Below, piece by piece: positions 9,352-17,225 of a stretch of DNA of 64,000 nucleotides (the first letter of the stretch is position 1; every line of letters starts with the position of its first letter). The position numbers and the translations under genes are program-made. The DNA is from SSSZ01 sp016790965 (GTDB lineage: Bacteria > Pseudomonadota > Gammaproteobacteria > Burkholderiales > Rhodocyclaceae). The stretch lies in NCBI GenBank assembly GCA_016790965.1, contig JAEUNZ010000049.1, positions 1-64,000 on the forward strand, given 5' to 3'. Below the pieces are notes generated by a model. It was not told where the DNA came from and ran no database searches. It saw only the letters and a program-made list of their open reading frames with translations.

Positions 9352-9745
9352 GGCTTTTCCGTGAGCGCCGCGACGCTCATTTTTCTATTACTTTAGTAAT
9401 GCCCGATGGTGCCATTGTAAATTCCTTCAGGCACGCGATGTTTCTTCCTTGTCAGGGATTTGTACCGGTTTACCCGGATTTTCTGCGGCTTGTACCCGGG
9501 TGATGCCCAGCTTCCCGTGCAAGGGAGCAGTAAGGGCTTGTGGGGCATAATTCTGACTCCCGCCTGCTCCCTCTGCACGTCGTCATGCTTTGTGGCCTCG
9601 CTCTCTCCGTTATCGATGGACCGTGCGCTTATGGCGCCGAGGACGGGGGTTTGGCCGCATTTCATGGTGTGGTGTGGCTTGGTGCCGCTCCTGCCCGGAT
9701 GCTCGGCGGGCCCCGGTCGTGCCGCACCCTGCTGCGCCTTCGCCC
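9352..9745. other. Intergenic region between divergent receptor operon and hydrogenase maturation operon
   Basis: 394 bp without a supported gene. It must hold promoters for both directions. A perfect 14-base dyad (ATTACT-TT-AGTAAT) at 9387-9400 sits 36-49 bp upstream of the receptor start and could be an operator. No convincing sigma-54 -24/-12 site was found in front of hupK. Confidence 0.5.
9387..9400. promoter_or_regulatory. Perfect 14-bp palindrome upstream of the TonB receptor gene
   Basis: ATTACT, TT, AGTAAT form an exact dyad in an AT-rich patch of otherwise GC-rich DNA, 36 bp before the receptor start codon. Its position suits a repressor or activator site, but the binding protein is unknown and the match is to no consensus I can name. 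Confidence 0.3.
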
Positions 9746-10693
9746 ATGAACGCGGTCGGCAGATTGACGGTAGGCGCCCGTTATTCCGAGGGGCGACTTT
9801 CGGTGCTGGAAGTCGCTCTTCAACGGCCGCAGGTGACTCGGCTGTTCTTGGGAAAGCCTGCCGCAGTCGTGGTCGGGACCGTGCCCCACCTCTTCAGCTT
9901 GTGCGCCCAGGCGCAACGCAGGGCTGCCGAGGCGGCCCTGGCCGAGGCCGAGGGCAAGACCCTGCCCCCGGCCGATCCGCTCCCGTTGTGGGGTGAAATG
10001 CTGCACGAGCACCTCTGGCGCCTCCTCCTCGACTGGCCTCTGGCCCTCGGACTCCCGCAGGCCATGGAGGCCTTCGCCGCCTGGCGCGGAGCCCGGGGTG
10101 GCACCGGACTCTCTGCCGCCACCGATCGGGTACTGGAACACACGTTGCTCGGTGTCGCGGCGCTCGCCTGGGAGGGGGCGGCCCACCCTCGTTCCCTGGC
10201 CAGCCGCTGCCTGGACGTCCTTGGGCAAGGTCCGGGTTGTGCCGAATTTGATTTGCCTTCTTTGTGTCCCGCCGATTGGCTTCCATACTGGAAGAACCCG
10301 ACGCTGGCGGCGCCGCCAGCCAAGGGGCCGGCCACGGTGGCCGCCGCCTACCGCGAACGCCTGGGCGCGGTGGTTCAAGCCGCCCGGTCCCTGGCCAGTG
10401 GAGCGCCATATCCGGTGGCGGTGGCGGGTGGCGCTGGTTGGGGAATCGGACAGACCCTTACCGCTCGCGGCGTGTTGACCCACGGTACGCGGCTGGAAGA
10501 GGGCAGGGTGGTGGCCTACCGTGTCTGGGCTCCCACCGACCGCCATTTCGCCGATGCCGCGGCCCTGGCGGCCCTGGTGGAGGGCAGCCGATGGCCGGAC
10601 GAGGGCGCGGCGCGGCGTGGCCTCGAGCAAGCCGTTCTGGCCCTGGACCCCTGCCTGCCCTATGAATTGAAGGTGAGTGTGAGCAATGCATGA
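9746..10693 (+). CDS. hupK: HupK/HoxV-type hydrogenase assembly protein
   Basis: The 315-residue protein begins MNAVGRLTVG. It resembles a catalytically dead hydrogenase large subunit, ending in APTDRHFADAAALAALV and LDPCLPYELKV where large subunits carry the metal-binding C-terminal Cys motif. Such proteins (HupK, HoxV, HyaF-like) are thought to act as scaffold or adaptor when the Fe(CN)2CO unit is handed to the apo-large subunit. An upstream in-frame extension was rejected because it has no family similarity. The 3' end overlaps hypA by eight bases. HupK normally sits at the end of a hup/hox structural operon, and here those structural genes are absent. Confidence 0.82.
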   Translation: MNAVGRLTVGARYSEGRLSVLEVALQRPQVTRLFLGKPAAVVVGTVPHLFSLCAQAQRRAAEAALAEAEGKTLPPADPLPLWGEMLHEHLWRLLLDWPLALGLPQAMEAFAAWRGARGGTGLSAATDRVLEHTLLGVAALAWEGAAHPRSLASRCLDVLGQGPGCAEFDLPSLCPADWLPYWKNPTLAAPPAKGPATVAAAYRERLGAVVQAARSLASGAPYPVAVAGGAGWGIGQTLTARGVLTHGTRLEEGRVVAYRVWAPTDRHFADAAALAALVEGSRWPDEGAARRGLEQAVLALDPCLPYELKVSVSNA

Positions 10694-11027
10694 AATGTCC
10701 CTCGCCGAGGGTGTGCTGCAACTGGTGGAAGACACCGCCCGCCGCGAGAATGCCTCGCGGGTGAAGACAGTGGTCCTGGAGATCGGCCGCCTGTCGTCCG
10801 TGGAGCCCGATGCTCTGGCCTTTTGCTTCGAAGCCGTGACCCACGGCGGCATCGCCCACGGTGCTGCCCTGGAAATCGTGCCCGTTCCGGGGGCCGGCTG
10901 GTGCATGGTATGTAGCGCCACGGTCCCCATGGACGAATTGTGGGGGGGCTGCCCCACCTGCGGCAGTCATCAGGTTCAACCCACGGCCGGCACGGAGATG
11001 CGGGTCAAGGAAATCGAGATCGAGTGA
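10686..11027 (+). CDS. hypA: HypA, nickel-insertion metallochaperone
   Basis: Delivers Ni(II) to the hydrogenase large subunit together with the GTPase HypB. The 113-residue protein starts MHEMSLAEGV, keeping the N-terminal Met-His-Glu nickel site. The zinc-binding loop has two CxxC pairs (CMVC and CPTC) about 16 residues apart. Length and layout are typical. It overlaps hupK and is followed 19 bp later by hypB behind a GGAG ribosome-binding site. Confidence 0.96.
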   Translation: MHEMSLAEGVLQLVEDTARRENASRVKTVVLEIGRLSSVEPDALAFCFEAVTHGGIAHGAALEIVPVPGAGWCMVCSATVPMDELWGGCPTCGSHQVQPTAGTEMRVKEIEIE

Positions 11028-11046
11028 TCGGATAGGAGACGAGACG

Positions 11047-12258
11047 ATGTGTACGGTTTGCGGATGCGGGGCTGGTGAAACCCGCGTCGAGGGCGATGCC
11101 CTCCACCCCCACGAGCACACCCATGTCCATGCCGACGGCACGGTTCACAGCCACAGCCATGACCACGGCGACGACCACGCCCACAGCCACGGCGACGGGG
11201 CTCTGTCCGGTGCCCACGAGCACATGCACACCCACGCCGACGGCACCACCCACAGCCACGGCCATGTGCACGACGGCGACCACGCCCATCCCCACGCCCA
11301 CGGTCACGAACATGTCCACGCACACGAGGACGGCACCGTCCACAGCCATGCCCACGACGAAAGGCACGGCCACCGCCACGACGCCGGCACGGTGCACACC
11401 CACACCCATGTTCATGCGGGCGACCACGAGTACGGCCATAGCCACACGCACGAATACGGCGTCGGCGGCGACCTCGACTACGGCACCGGCCCCGCCCGCG
11501 CCCACGCGCCAGGCATGAGCCAGAGCCGCATGGTGCAGATCGAGCAGGACATCCTCTCCAAGAACAACGGCTACGCCCGGGCCAACCGCGCCTGGTTCGA
11601 CGAGCGTGGCATTTTCGCCCTCAACCTGGTTTCCAGCCCGGGCTCCGGCAAGACCATGCTGCTGGTGAAGACCATCGAGGCCCTGAAGGACAAGCTCGCC
11701 ATCACCGTCGTCGAGGGCGACCAGCAGACCTCCAACGACGCCGAGCGCATCCGCGCCACCGGCGTGCCGGCCCTGCAGATCAACACTGGCAAGGGCTGCC
11801 ACTTGGACGCCCACATGGTCGGCCACGCCCTGCAGCGGCTGCAGCCGGCCGACGCATCCCTCTTCCTCATCGAGAACGTCGGCAACCTGGTCTGCCCCGC
11901 CGCCTTCGACCTCGGCGAGCAGCACAAGGTGGCCATCCTCTCGGTGACCGAGGGCGAGGACAAGCCGCTCAAATATCCCGACATGTTCCGCGCCGCCGAC
12001 GTCATGCTCCTCAACAAGTGCGATCTGCTGCCCTACCTGGAATTCAACGCCGACCTGGCCGAGGAAAACGCCCGCAAGGTGAATCCCAAGCTCACAGTCT
12101 TCCGCGTCTCCGCCACCAGCGGCGACGGCATGTCCGCCTGGCTGCGCTGGATCGAGGCCGGACTGGAGGCCCAGGCAGGCAAACGCTCCGACACGGTGGA
12201 TGCCCTGAAGCGCCGCATCGCCGAGCTGGAAGCCAAGCTCGGCGGCCCGTCCGCCTGA
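11047..12258 (+). CDS. hypB: HypB, Ni-binding GTPase with an extended histidine-rich domain
   Basis: GTPase for nickel insertion into [NiFe] hydrogenase. The 403 residues start MCTVCGCG, which includes the N-terminal Cys nickel motif. A stretch of roughly 130 residues with about 40 histidines follows, made of variants of HxHADGTxHSH and HxHDHGDDH. The SIMIBI G domain begins near residue 155 (SSPGSGKTMLL Walker A; later ENVGNLVCPA and NKCDLLPYL). HypB His tracts store nickel in other bacteria, but this one is unusually long. The ATG was chosen from the Cys motif and the GGAG 11 bp upstream. Confidence 0.96.
   Translation: MCTVCGCGAGETRVEGDALHPHEHTHVHADGTVHSHSHDHGDDHAHSHGDGALSGAHEHMHTHADGTTHSHGHVHDGDHAHPHAHGHEHVHAHEDGTVHSHAHDERHGHRHDAGTVHTHTHVHAGDHEYGHSHTHEYGVGGDLDYGTGPARAHAPGMSQSRMVQIEQDILSKNNGYARANRAWFDERGIFALNLVSSPGSGKTMLLVKTIEALKDKLAITVVEGDQQTSNDAERIRATGVPALQINTGKGCHLDAHMVGHALQRLQPADASLFLIENVGNLVCPAAFDLGEQHKVAILSVTEGEDKPLKYPDMFRAADVMLLNKCDLLPYLEFNADLAEENARKVNPKLTVFRVSATSGDGMSAWLRWIEAGLEAQAGKRSDTVDALKRRIAELEAKLGGPSA
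11107..11460 (+). repeat. Imperfect coding repeats encoding the His-rich domain of HypB
   Basis: The DNA contains several degenerate direct repeats of the type CACnnCCACGCCGACGGCAC with spacers rich in CAC and CAT codons. They encode alternating His-x-His runs. Units differ at third positions and by short insertions, which fits expansion and contraction of a protein repeat rather than a mobile element. Confidence 0.7.
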
Positions 12259-12287
12259 CCGTCGCCGTCTCGCGCAGGCACGACAAG

Positions 12288-14597
12288 GTGGCCAGCCAGC
12301 GCATCCGCGTCCGCGGCCTGGTGCAGGGCGTTGGCTTTCGCCCCTATATCTGGCGCCTGGCCCGGGAACTGGATCTGGCCGGCTGGGTGCGCAACGATGG
12401 GGAAGGCGTGGAGATTGCCGCCTGCGGAGACCCGACGGCCCTCAAGGCGCTCCTCGACCGCTTGCCGGGGGAAGCACCCCCGCTCGCCCGTATCGACGCC
12501 ATCGAGGCGGCCGCCGCCAATGACGAGGGATTTTCCGGCTTCGCCATCCTCGACAGCGGCAGCGGCGCCGTCGCTACCGCCATCGGCCCCGACGCCGCCA
12601 TTTGTCCCGCCTGCCTCGCCGACCTCTGCGATCCCGCCAACCGCCGCTGGCGCTATGCCTTCACCACCTGCACCCACTGCGGTCCGCGCTACACGGTGAG
12701 CGGCGGCATTCCCTACGACCGGGAAAAAACGAGCCTGGCCCCTTTTCCGCTCTGCGCGCCCTGCGCGGCCGAATACACCGACCCGGCCGACCGCCGCTTC
12801 CACGCCGAGACTACCTGCTGCCCGGACTGCGGCCCCCGCCTGCGCCTGCTCGACGCCAGCGGCGCCGAACTGCCCGGCGACGCCGTTGCGGCTACCCTGG
12901 CCCTCCTGCAGGCGGGCAAGATCGTCGCCCTCAAAGGACTGGGCGGTTTCCAGCTCGCCTGCGACGCCCGCAACGCTGCCGCCGTCGCCGAACTGCGCTC
13001 GCGCAAGCAGCGGGAGGAAAAGCCTTTCGCCGTCATGGCCCTCAACCCGGTGTCCCTCGCCTCCTTCGTTCGGATCGGCACGGCCGAGGCCAAGCTGCTG
13101 GCGGACCCGGCAGCCCCCATCGTCCTCTGTCCCAAGGCCGAAGCCGAATTGCCCGGCATCGCCCCCGGCCTCGCCTGGCTGGGCGCCATGTTGCCCGCCA
13201 CGCCGCTCCATCTGCTCCTCTGGCACGAAGCCGCCGGCCGCCCCGCCGGCACCGCCTGGCGTGAAGTGGCCAGCGACCTGCTGCTGGTGATGACCAGCGC
13301 CAACCCCCACGGCGAGCCCCTGGTCATCGCCAACGACGAAGCGCTGCAGCGCCTGGCCGCGAGTGGACAACAAATCGCCGACGCCTTCCTGGTCCACGAC
13401 CGGGCCGTCGTGGTGCGCTGCGACGACTCGGTAGTGCGCCCGAGCGCCCAGGGCCCCGCCTTCATCCGCCGTGCCCGGGGCTACACGCCGCTGCCCATCC
13501 CCCTGGCGGAAGACGGCCCCGCGGTGCTGGCCTTCGGCGCCTACCTGAAGAACACGGTGTGCGTCGCCAAGGGACACCAGGCTTTCCTCTCCCAACACAT
13601 CGGCGGGCTGGACAACGCCGCGGCCATCGGCTTTCTCGAAGAGACCGTCGCCCACCTGCTGGCCATTCTCGACGTGAAACCCGACCTCGTCGCCCACGAC
13701 CTGCATCCGGATTTCCCGTCCACCCGGTTGGCCCAAGCCTTCGCTGCGGAACGGGGTATTCCCGCCATCGCCGTCGGTCACCACCATGCCCATATCGGCG
13801 CCATTGCCGCCGAACATGGCCACAACGGCCCGCTCCTCGGCCTCGCCCTCGATGGCGTCGGCCTGGGGCCGGATGGCGGTGCCTGGGGCGGCGAATTGCT
13901 GCGAGTGGATGGCGCGGATTGCCAGCGCCTCGGCCACCTCGCCCCCCTGGGCCTGCCCGGCGGCGACCGGGCCGCCCGGGAGCCCTGGCGCATGGCGGTT
14001 TCCGCCCTCCACGCCGGCGGCCACAGCCACCGCATCGGCGCCTGGCTGGCCAGACGCCACCCCGGCCACGACGCCGGGCCGCTCCTCACCATGCTGGCCC
14101 GGGATCTGCGCTGTCCCCCGAGCAGCAGCCTGGGGCGCTTGTTCGATGCCGCTGCCGGCCTTCTCGGCACACGCGCCGAAGCCCGCTACGAGGGCCAGGC
14201 TGCCATGGAACTGGAAGGCCTGGCCACCGCCCATGGCGTTGCGGAGGCGCTGGCGGGCGGGATAAGGCTAACGGACAATATTCTGGATTTCGCGCCGCTG
14301 CTATCCTTCCTCGCCGACTTCAACGATGCCGCCCGGGGCGCCGCCGTCTTCCACGCCACGGTGGTGCGGGGGCTGGCCGACTGGGTGGTCGCCGCAGCAC
14401 AGAAAACGGGATTGGTCAGCGTCGCTTGCGGGGGTGGTTGCGCCATGAACGCCATCCTCATGGCCGCCCTGCGCGGGCATCTGGAAGACGTCGGCCTGAC
14501 CCTGCTGGAAGCCCGGCGGGCGCCGCCCAACGACGGCGGGCTCGCCCTCGGCCAGGCCTGGGTGGCCAGACGCCTTTCCCATGGTTCTGTGCAATAA
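12288..14597 (+). CDS. hypF: HypF carbamoyltransferase
   Basis: Activates carbamoyl phosphate and transfers the carbamoyl group to the C-terminal Cys of HypE, giving the CN ligands. From GTG at 12288 it has 769 residues (family about 750-770). An acylphosphatase domain is at the N-terminus (RVRGLVQGVGFRPYIWRLAR), followed by zinc-finger pairs (CPACLADLCD, CTHCGPRY, CPDCGPR), a YrdC-like domain (RSRKQREEKPFAVMA) and a Kae1-like carbamoyl-transfer domain (HHHAHIGAIAAEHG, CGGGCAMN). It starts 29 bp after hypB. A longer frame overlapping hypB was rejected. Confidence 0.95.
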   Translation: MASQRIRVRGLVQGVGFRPYIWRLARELDLAGWVRNDGEGVEIAACGDPTALKALLDRLPGEAPPLARIDAIEAAAANDEGFSGFAILDSGSGAVATAIGPDAAICPACLADLCDPANRRWRYAFTTCTHCGPRYTVSGGIPYDREKTSLAPFPLCAPCAAEYTDPADRRFHAETTCCPDCGPRLRLLDASGAELPGDAVAATLALLQAGKIVALKGLGGFQLACDARNAAAVAELRSRKQREEKPFAVMALNPVSLASFVRIGTAEAKLLADPAAPIVLCPKAEAELPGIAPGLAWLGAMLPATPLHLLLWHEAAGRPAGTAWREVASDLLLVMTSANPHGEPLVIANDEALQRLAASGQQIADAFLVHDRAVVVRCDDSVVRPSAQGPAFIRRARGYTPLPIPLAEDGPAVLAFGAYLKNTVCVAKGHQAFLSQHIGGLDNAAAIGFLEETVAHLLAILDVKPDLVAHDLHPDFPSTRLAQAFAAERGIPAIAVGHHHAHIGAIAAEHGHNGPLLGLALDGVGLGPDGGAWGGELLRVDGADCQRLGHLAPLGLPGGDRAAREPWRMAVSALHAGGHSHRIGAWLARRHPGHDAGPLLTMLARDLRCPPSSSLGRLFDAAAGLLGTRAEARYEGQAAMELEGLATAHGVAEALAGGIRLTDNILDFAPLLSFLADFNDAARGAAVFHATVVRGLADWVVAAAQKTGLVSVACGGGCAMNAILMAALRGHLEDVGLTLLEARRAPPNDGGLALGQAWVARRLSHGSVQ

Positions 14598-14632
14598 TCT
14601 GGCCATGTCCAATTTTCTGTACAGGAGCTAGC

Positions 14633-14890
14633 ATGCGCGCCATCACCTACACCGAAGCCCGCAACAATCTGGCCGCCGAACTCGACCGGGTGGCCAACGA
14701 TTACGACGTGACCATCATCACCCGCCAGAAGGCCGAAGCCGGCGTCCTCATGTCTCTCAAGGAGTACGAATCCTTGATGGAGACGGCCCATCTGCTGCGC
14801 AGCCCCAAGAACGCCATGCGCCTGATGAAGTCCATCGAGAACATCGAGAATCGCCGCAAGATCACCCGCCGGGAGTTGATCGACGAATGA
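14633..14890 (+). CDS. yefM: YefM/Phd-family antitoxin
   Basis: The 85-residue protein (MRAITYTEARNNLAAELDRV) has the Phd/YefM fold signature with a later SLKEYESLMETAHLL, typical of antitoxins paired with YoeB. Such proteins bind their own promoter and neutralise the toxin. AGGAG lies just upstream of the ATG. The stop overlaps the toxin start (ATGA). The pair sits between hypF and hypC, interrupting an otherwise compact hyp operon. The 35-bp gap after hypF may carry its own promoter. Confidence 0.9.
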   Translation: MRAITYTEARNNLAAELDRVANDYDVTIITRQKAEAGVLMSLKEYESLMETAHLLRSPKNAMRLMKSIENIENRRKITRRELIDE

Positions 14891-15141
14891 TCTCCTTCGA
14901 AGACGCCGCCTGGGACGACTATCTCTACTGGCAGCAGAACGACAAGGCCATGCTTCGGCGGATCAATGCCCTGATCCGCGACATCCAGCGCGATCCCTTT
15001 ACCGGCATCGGCAAGCCCGAGCCGCTCAAATTCAATTTCAGCGGCTACTGGTCGCGGCGCATCGACGACGAGCACCGGGTGGTGTACAAGGTGGCCGACG
15101 AGGACATCATCCTCGCCCAGTTGCGCGGGCATTACGACTGA
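14887..15141 (+). CDS. yoeB: YoeB-family mRNA interferase toxin
   Basis: The 84 residues match the Txe/YoeB RelE-fold family, whose members cleave mRNA on the ribosome. Visible hallmarks are the start MISFEDAAWDDYLYWQQ, the central KPEPLKFNFSGYWSRRI and DEHRVVYKV, and the C-terminal His-Tyr (LRGHYD) used in catalysis. Length equals that of E. coli YoeB. It is fully intact and translationally coupled to the antitoxin. hypC follows 13 bp later, so toxin and maturation genes may share a transcript. Confidence 0.93.
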   Translation: MISFEDAAWDDYLYWQQNDKAMLRRINALIRDIQRDPFTGIGKPEPLKFNFSGYWSRRIDDEHRVVYKVADEDIILAQLRGHYD

Positions 15142-15154
15142 AAGGGCAAGCACC

Positions 15155-15400
15155 ATGTGTCTGGCGATTCCCGCCCAAGTGATCGAACTGCGCGACGGCG
15201 ACAATGCCGTGGTGGACCTGGCCGGGGTGAAGAAGGAAATTTCCCTCTCCCTGGTCGATGGCGTGGCGGTGGGCGATTACGTCATCGTCCATGTCGGCTA
15301 TGCGCTCAACAAACTCGACCCCGAAGAGGCTGCCAAGACCCTGGCCCTCTTCGCCGAGATGGGCGGCGCCTTCACTCCCGACGATCCCGTGGTTCACTGA
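15155..15400 (+). CDS. hypC: HypC, hydrogenase maturation chaperone
   Basis: Partner of HypD that carries the Fe(CN)2CO unit and docks on the large-subunit precursor. The 81 residues begin MCLAIPAQVIEL, with the essential Cys2, and show the VDLAGVKKEISL and VGDYVIVHVGYALNKLDPEEA stretches of the family. Its stop overlaps the hypD start by one base. A second HypC-like gene is at 46740, so the two probably serve different large subunits or steps. Confidence 0.95.
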   Translation: MCLAIPAQVIELRDGDNAVVDLAGVKKEISLSLVDGVAVGDYVIVHVGYALNKLDPEEAAKTLALFAEMGGAFTPDDPVVH

Positions 15401-16542
15401 TGAAATACATCGACGAATTCCGCGACGGCGAAGTGGCCAAAGGCCTGGCCGCCGCCATCCGCGCCGAGGCCGACGCGAGCCGTCGCTACCATTTCATGGA
15501 ATTCTGCGGCGGCCATACCCACGCCATCTCCCGCTATGGCGTCTCCGACCTGCTGCCCGACAACGTGCGCATGATCCACGGCCCGGGCTGCCCGGTGTGC
15601 GTGCTGCCCATCGGCCGCGTGGATCAGGCCATCCGCCTGGCCCTCGAAGAAGGCGTCACCCTCTGCACCTATGGCGACTGCCTGCGGGTACCCGCCTCCG
15701 ACAGCCTGTCGCTGCTCAAGGCCAAAGCCCGGGGCGGCGACATCCGCATGGTCTATTCCAGTGCCGACGCGGTGTCCCTGGCCCAGAAGCACCCGGACAA
15801 GCAGGTGGTGTTCTTCGCCATCGGCTTCGAAACGACGACGCCGCCGACGGCGGTGGCGATCAAGCAGGCCCAGTCCCTGGGGCTGACCAATTTTTCCGTG
15901 CTCTGCTGTCATGTGCTGACCCCCTCGGCCATTTCCAGCATTCTCGAGTCGCCGGAGGTGCGCCAGTACGGCACCGTCCCCCTGGACGGCTTCGTCGGCC
16001 CGGCCCACGTCTCCACCATCATCGGCAGCCGCCCCTACGAGTTTTTCGCCGAGGAATACCGCAAACCGGTGGTCATCGCCGGCTTCGAGCCCCTGGACGT
16101 GATGCAGGCCATCCGCATGCTCATCCGCCAGGTGAACGAGAGCCGTGCCGAGGTGGAAAACGAGTTCTCCCGCGCCGTGTCCCGGGACGGCAACCGCAAG
16201 GCCCAACAACTGGTGGCGGAGGTCTTCGAGCTGCGCCGGGCCTTCGAGTGGCGCGGTCTCAACGTCGTGCCCTACTCGGCCCTGCGCATCCGCAAGCAAT
16301 TCGAAGCCTTCGACGCCGAGAAGCGCTTCCCGCTGGATTACCAATCCGTACCGGACCACAAGGCCTGCGAATGCGGCGCCATCCTGCGCGGGGTGAAGAA
16401 GCCCCAGGACTGCAAGATCTTCGGCACCGTGTGCACGCCGGAAAACCCGGTCGGCTCCTGTATGGTCTCTTCCGAAGGCGCATGCGCAGCCCACTACACA
16501 TATGGTCGCTACAAAGACGTGGCCGACCTGGTTTCGGGGTAG
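15400..16542 (+). CDS. hypD: HypD, Fe-S scaffold for the Fe(CN)2CO centre
   Basis: With HypC it assembles iron, two CN and CO. The 380-residue protein holds the conserved EFCGGHTHAISRYG, GPGCPVCVLP, GFETTTP and CHVLTPSA motifs. The C-terminal cysteines that bind the [4Fe-4S] cluster lie in CECGAILRG, CKIFGTVCTP and GSCMVSSEGACAAHY. Length is normal for the family. Codon choice in the last 80 bases (tgt, gca, aca, tat, aaa) is less GC-rich than in the body. A protein-identical copy of the tail follows directly downstream. Confidence 0.96.
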   Translation: MKYIDEFRDGEVAKGLAAAIRAEADASRRYHFMEFCGGHTHAISRYGVSDLLPDNVRMIHGPGCPVCVLPIGRVDQAIRLALEEGVTLCTYGDCLRVPASDSLSLLKAKARGGDIRMVYSSADAVSLAQKHPDKQVVFFAIGFETTTPPTAVAIKQAQSLGLTNFSVLCCHVLTPSAISSILESPEVRQYGTVPLDGFVGPAHVSTIIGSRPYEFFAEEYRKPVVIAGFEPLDVMQAIRMLIRQVNESRAEVENEFSRAVSRDGNRKAQQLVAEVFELRRAFEWRGLNVVPYSALRIRKQFEAFDAEKRFPLDYQSVPDHKACECGAILRGVKKPQDCKIFGTVCTPENPVGSCMVSSEGACAAHYTYGRYKDVADLVSG

Positions 16543-16548
16543 GCTAAC

Positions 16549-16677
16549 GTGAGCAACGCGAACGTTAAGGCGCTCTGCGCCGGCCGGACCCAAGACCCGG
16601 TCGGCTCCTGCATGGTGTCGTCGGAAGGGGCCTGCGCCGCGCACTACACCTACGGCCGTTACAAGGACGTCGCTTGA
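16549..16677 (+). pseudogene. Duplicate hypD 3' end in a 42-codon open frame
   Basis: A GTG-started frame reads 14 unrelated residues (SNANVKALCAGRTQ) and then repeats the C-terminus of HypD. Twenty-six residues, from PVGSC to KDVA, are identical to those in the gene just upstream. The two DNA copies differ at about 15 of 78 positions, all synonymous, so this is not a recent tandem duplication. It looks like a recombination scar from a related hypD. It ends where the next gene begins (TTGA overlap), so it may still be translated and pass ribosomes on. No function is claimed. Confidence 0.7.
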
Positions 16678-17225
16678 GGCCGGAGCCCATCATTTACGCC
16701 GAGGAGGCCACAGCCCCCTGGCAGGCGGTGAGCGGCACCGGGCTGGTGGCCGTGGCCCTGGTCTGCGCCCTGCTGCTGGGCGTCCACGCGACTTCCCGCG
16801 ACGGCTGGGTGCCCCTGCTGGATTCGGCCAACCTGGCCTTCCACGAGGCGGGACACCCCATCATCGGCGCCTTCAGCGACCGCCTCATGGTCTATGGCGG
16901 CACGATCTTCCAGCTCGCCTTTCCCGCGGTAGTGGCCATTCACTTCGCCCGCCGCGGCGAACCGGCGGGGCTGGCCATGGCGGTCGTCTGGTTGGGGGAA
17001 AATCTTCTCAACGTAGCCCGCTACATGGCCGATGCCCGCGCCCAGGAACTGCCCCTGGTTGGCGGCGGCGAGCACGACTGGACGGAAATCTTTCTGCGTT
17101 GGGGGGTATTGGCGAAGGACGTGAAAATCGCCGGCTTCACCCGCTGGCTCGGTGTCGCGCTGATGGTCGGCGCCGTGGTCTGGCTGTGGCGGCGCTACCA
17201 GGAAAACAAACAGGAGACACGGTGA
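16674..17225 (+). CDS. Unknown membrane protein with HEAGH motif, embedded between hypD and hypE
   Basis: The 183-residue protein is not a known Hyp factor. Hydrophobic helices lie at about 22-38, 76-92, 98-114 and 157-173. HEAGH at 57-61 is an HExxH zinc-protease signature placed beside a membrane segment, as in site-2-type or M50-like peptidases. Glu109-Asn110 and His134-Asp135 are candidate third ligands. The TTG start overlaps the stop of the hypD-tail frame and has AAGGA six bases upstream. The stop lies just before the hypE GTG. Tight packing inside a hyp operon suggests a role in hydrogenase maturation or membrane assembly (inference). It could also be a non-proteolytic metal protein. 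Confidence 0.75.
   Translation: MRPEPIIYAEEATAPWQAVSGTGLVAVALVCALLLGVHATSRDGWVPLLDSANLAFHEAGHPIIGAFSDRLMVYGGTIFQLAFPAVVAIHFARRGEPAGLAMAVVWLGENLLNVARYMADARAQELPLVGGGEHDWTEIFLRWGVLAKDVKIAGFTRWLGVALMVGAVVWLWRRYQENKQETR

Noticed and set aside
9660..9700. Sigma-54-like TGGC...GC before hupK
   Set aside because: The GG-GC spacing is one base short of the strict -24/-12 spacing.
9662..10957. Long minus-strand frames opposite hupK and hypA
   Set aside because: They are shadows produced by high GC. The plus strand has clear family motifs and ribosome-binding sites.
11107..11460. His-codon repeats as a CRISPR or satellite array
   Set aside because: They are in frame, vary in length, and encode the HypB nickel-binding domain. 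No constant repeat-spacer pattern exists. No CRISPR array was seen anywhere in the window.
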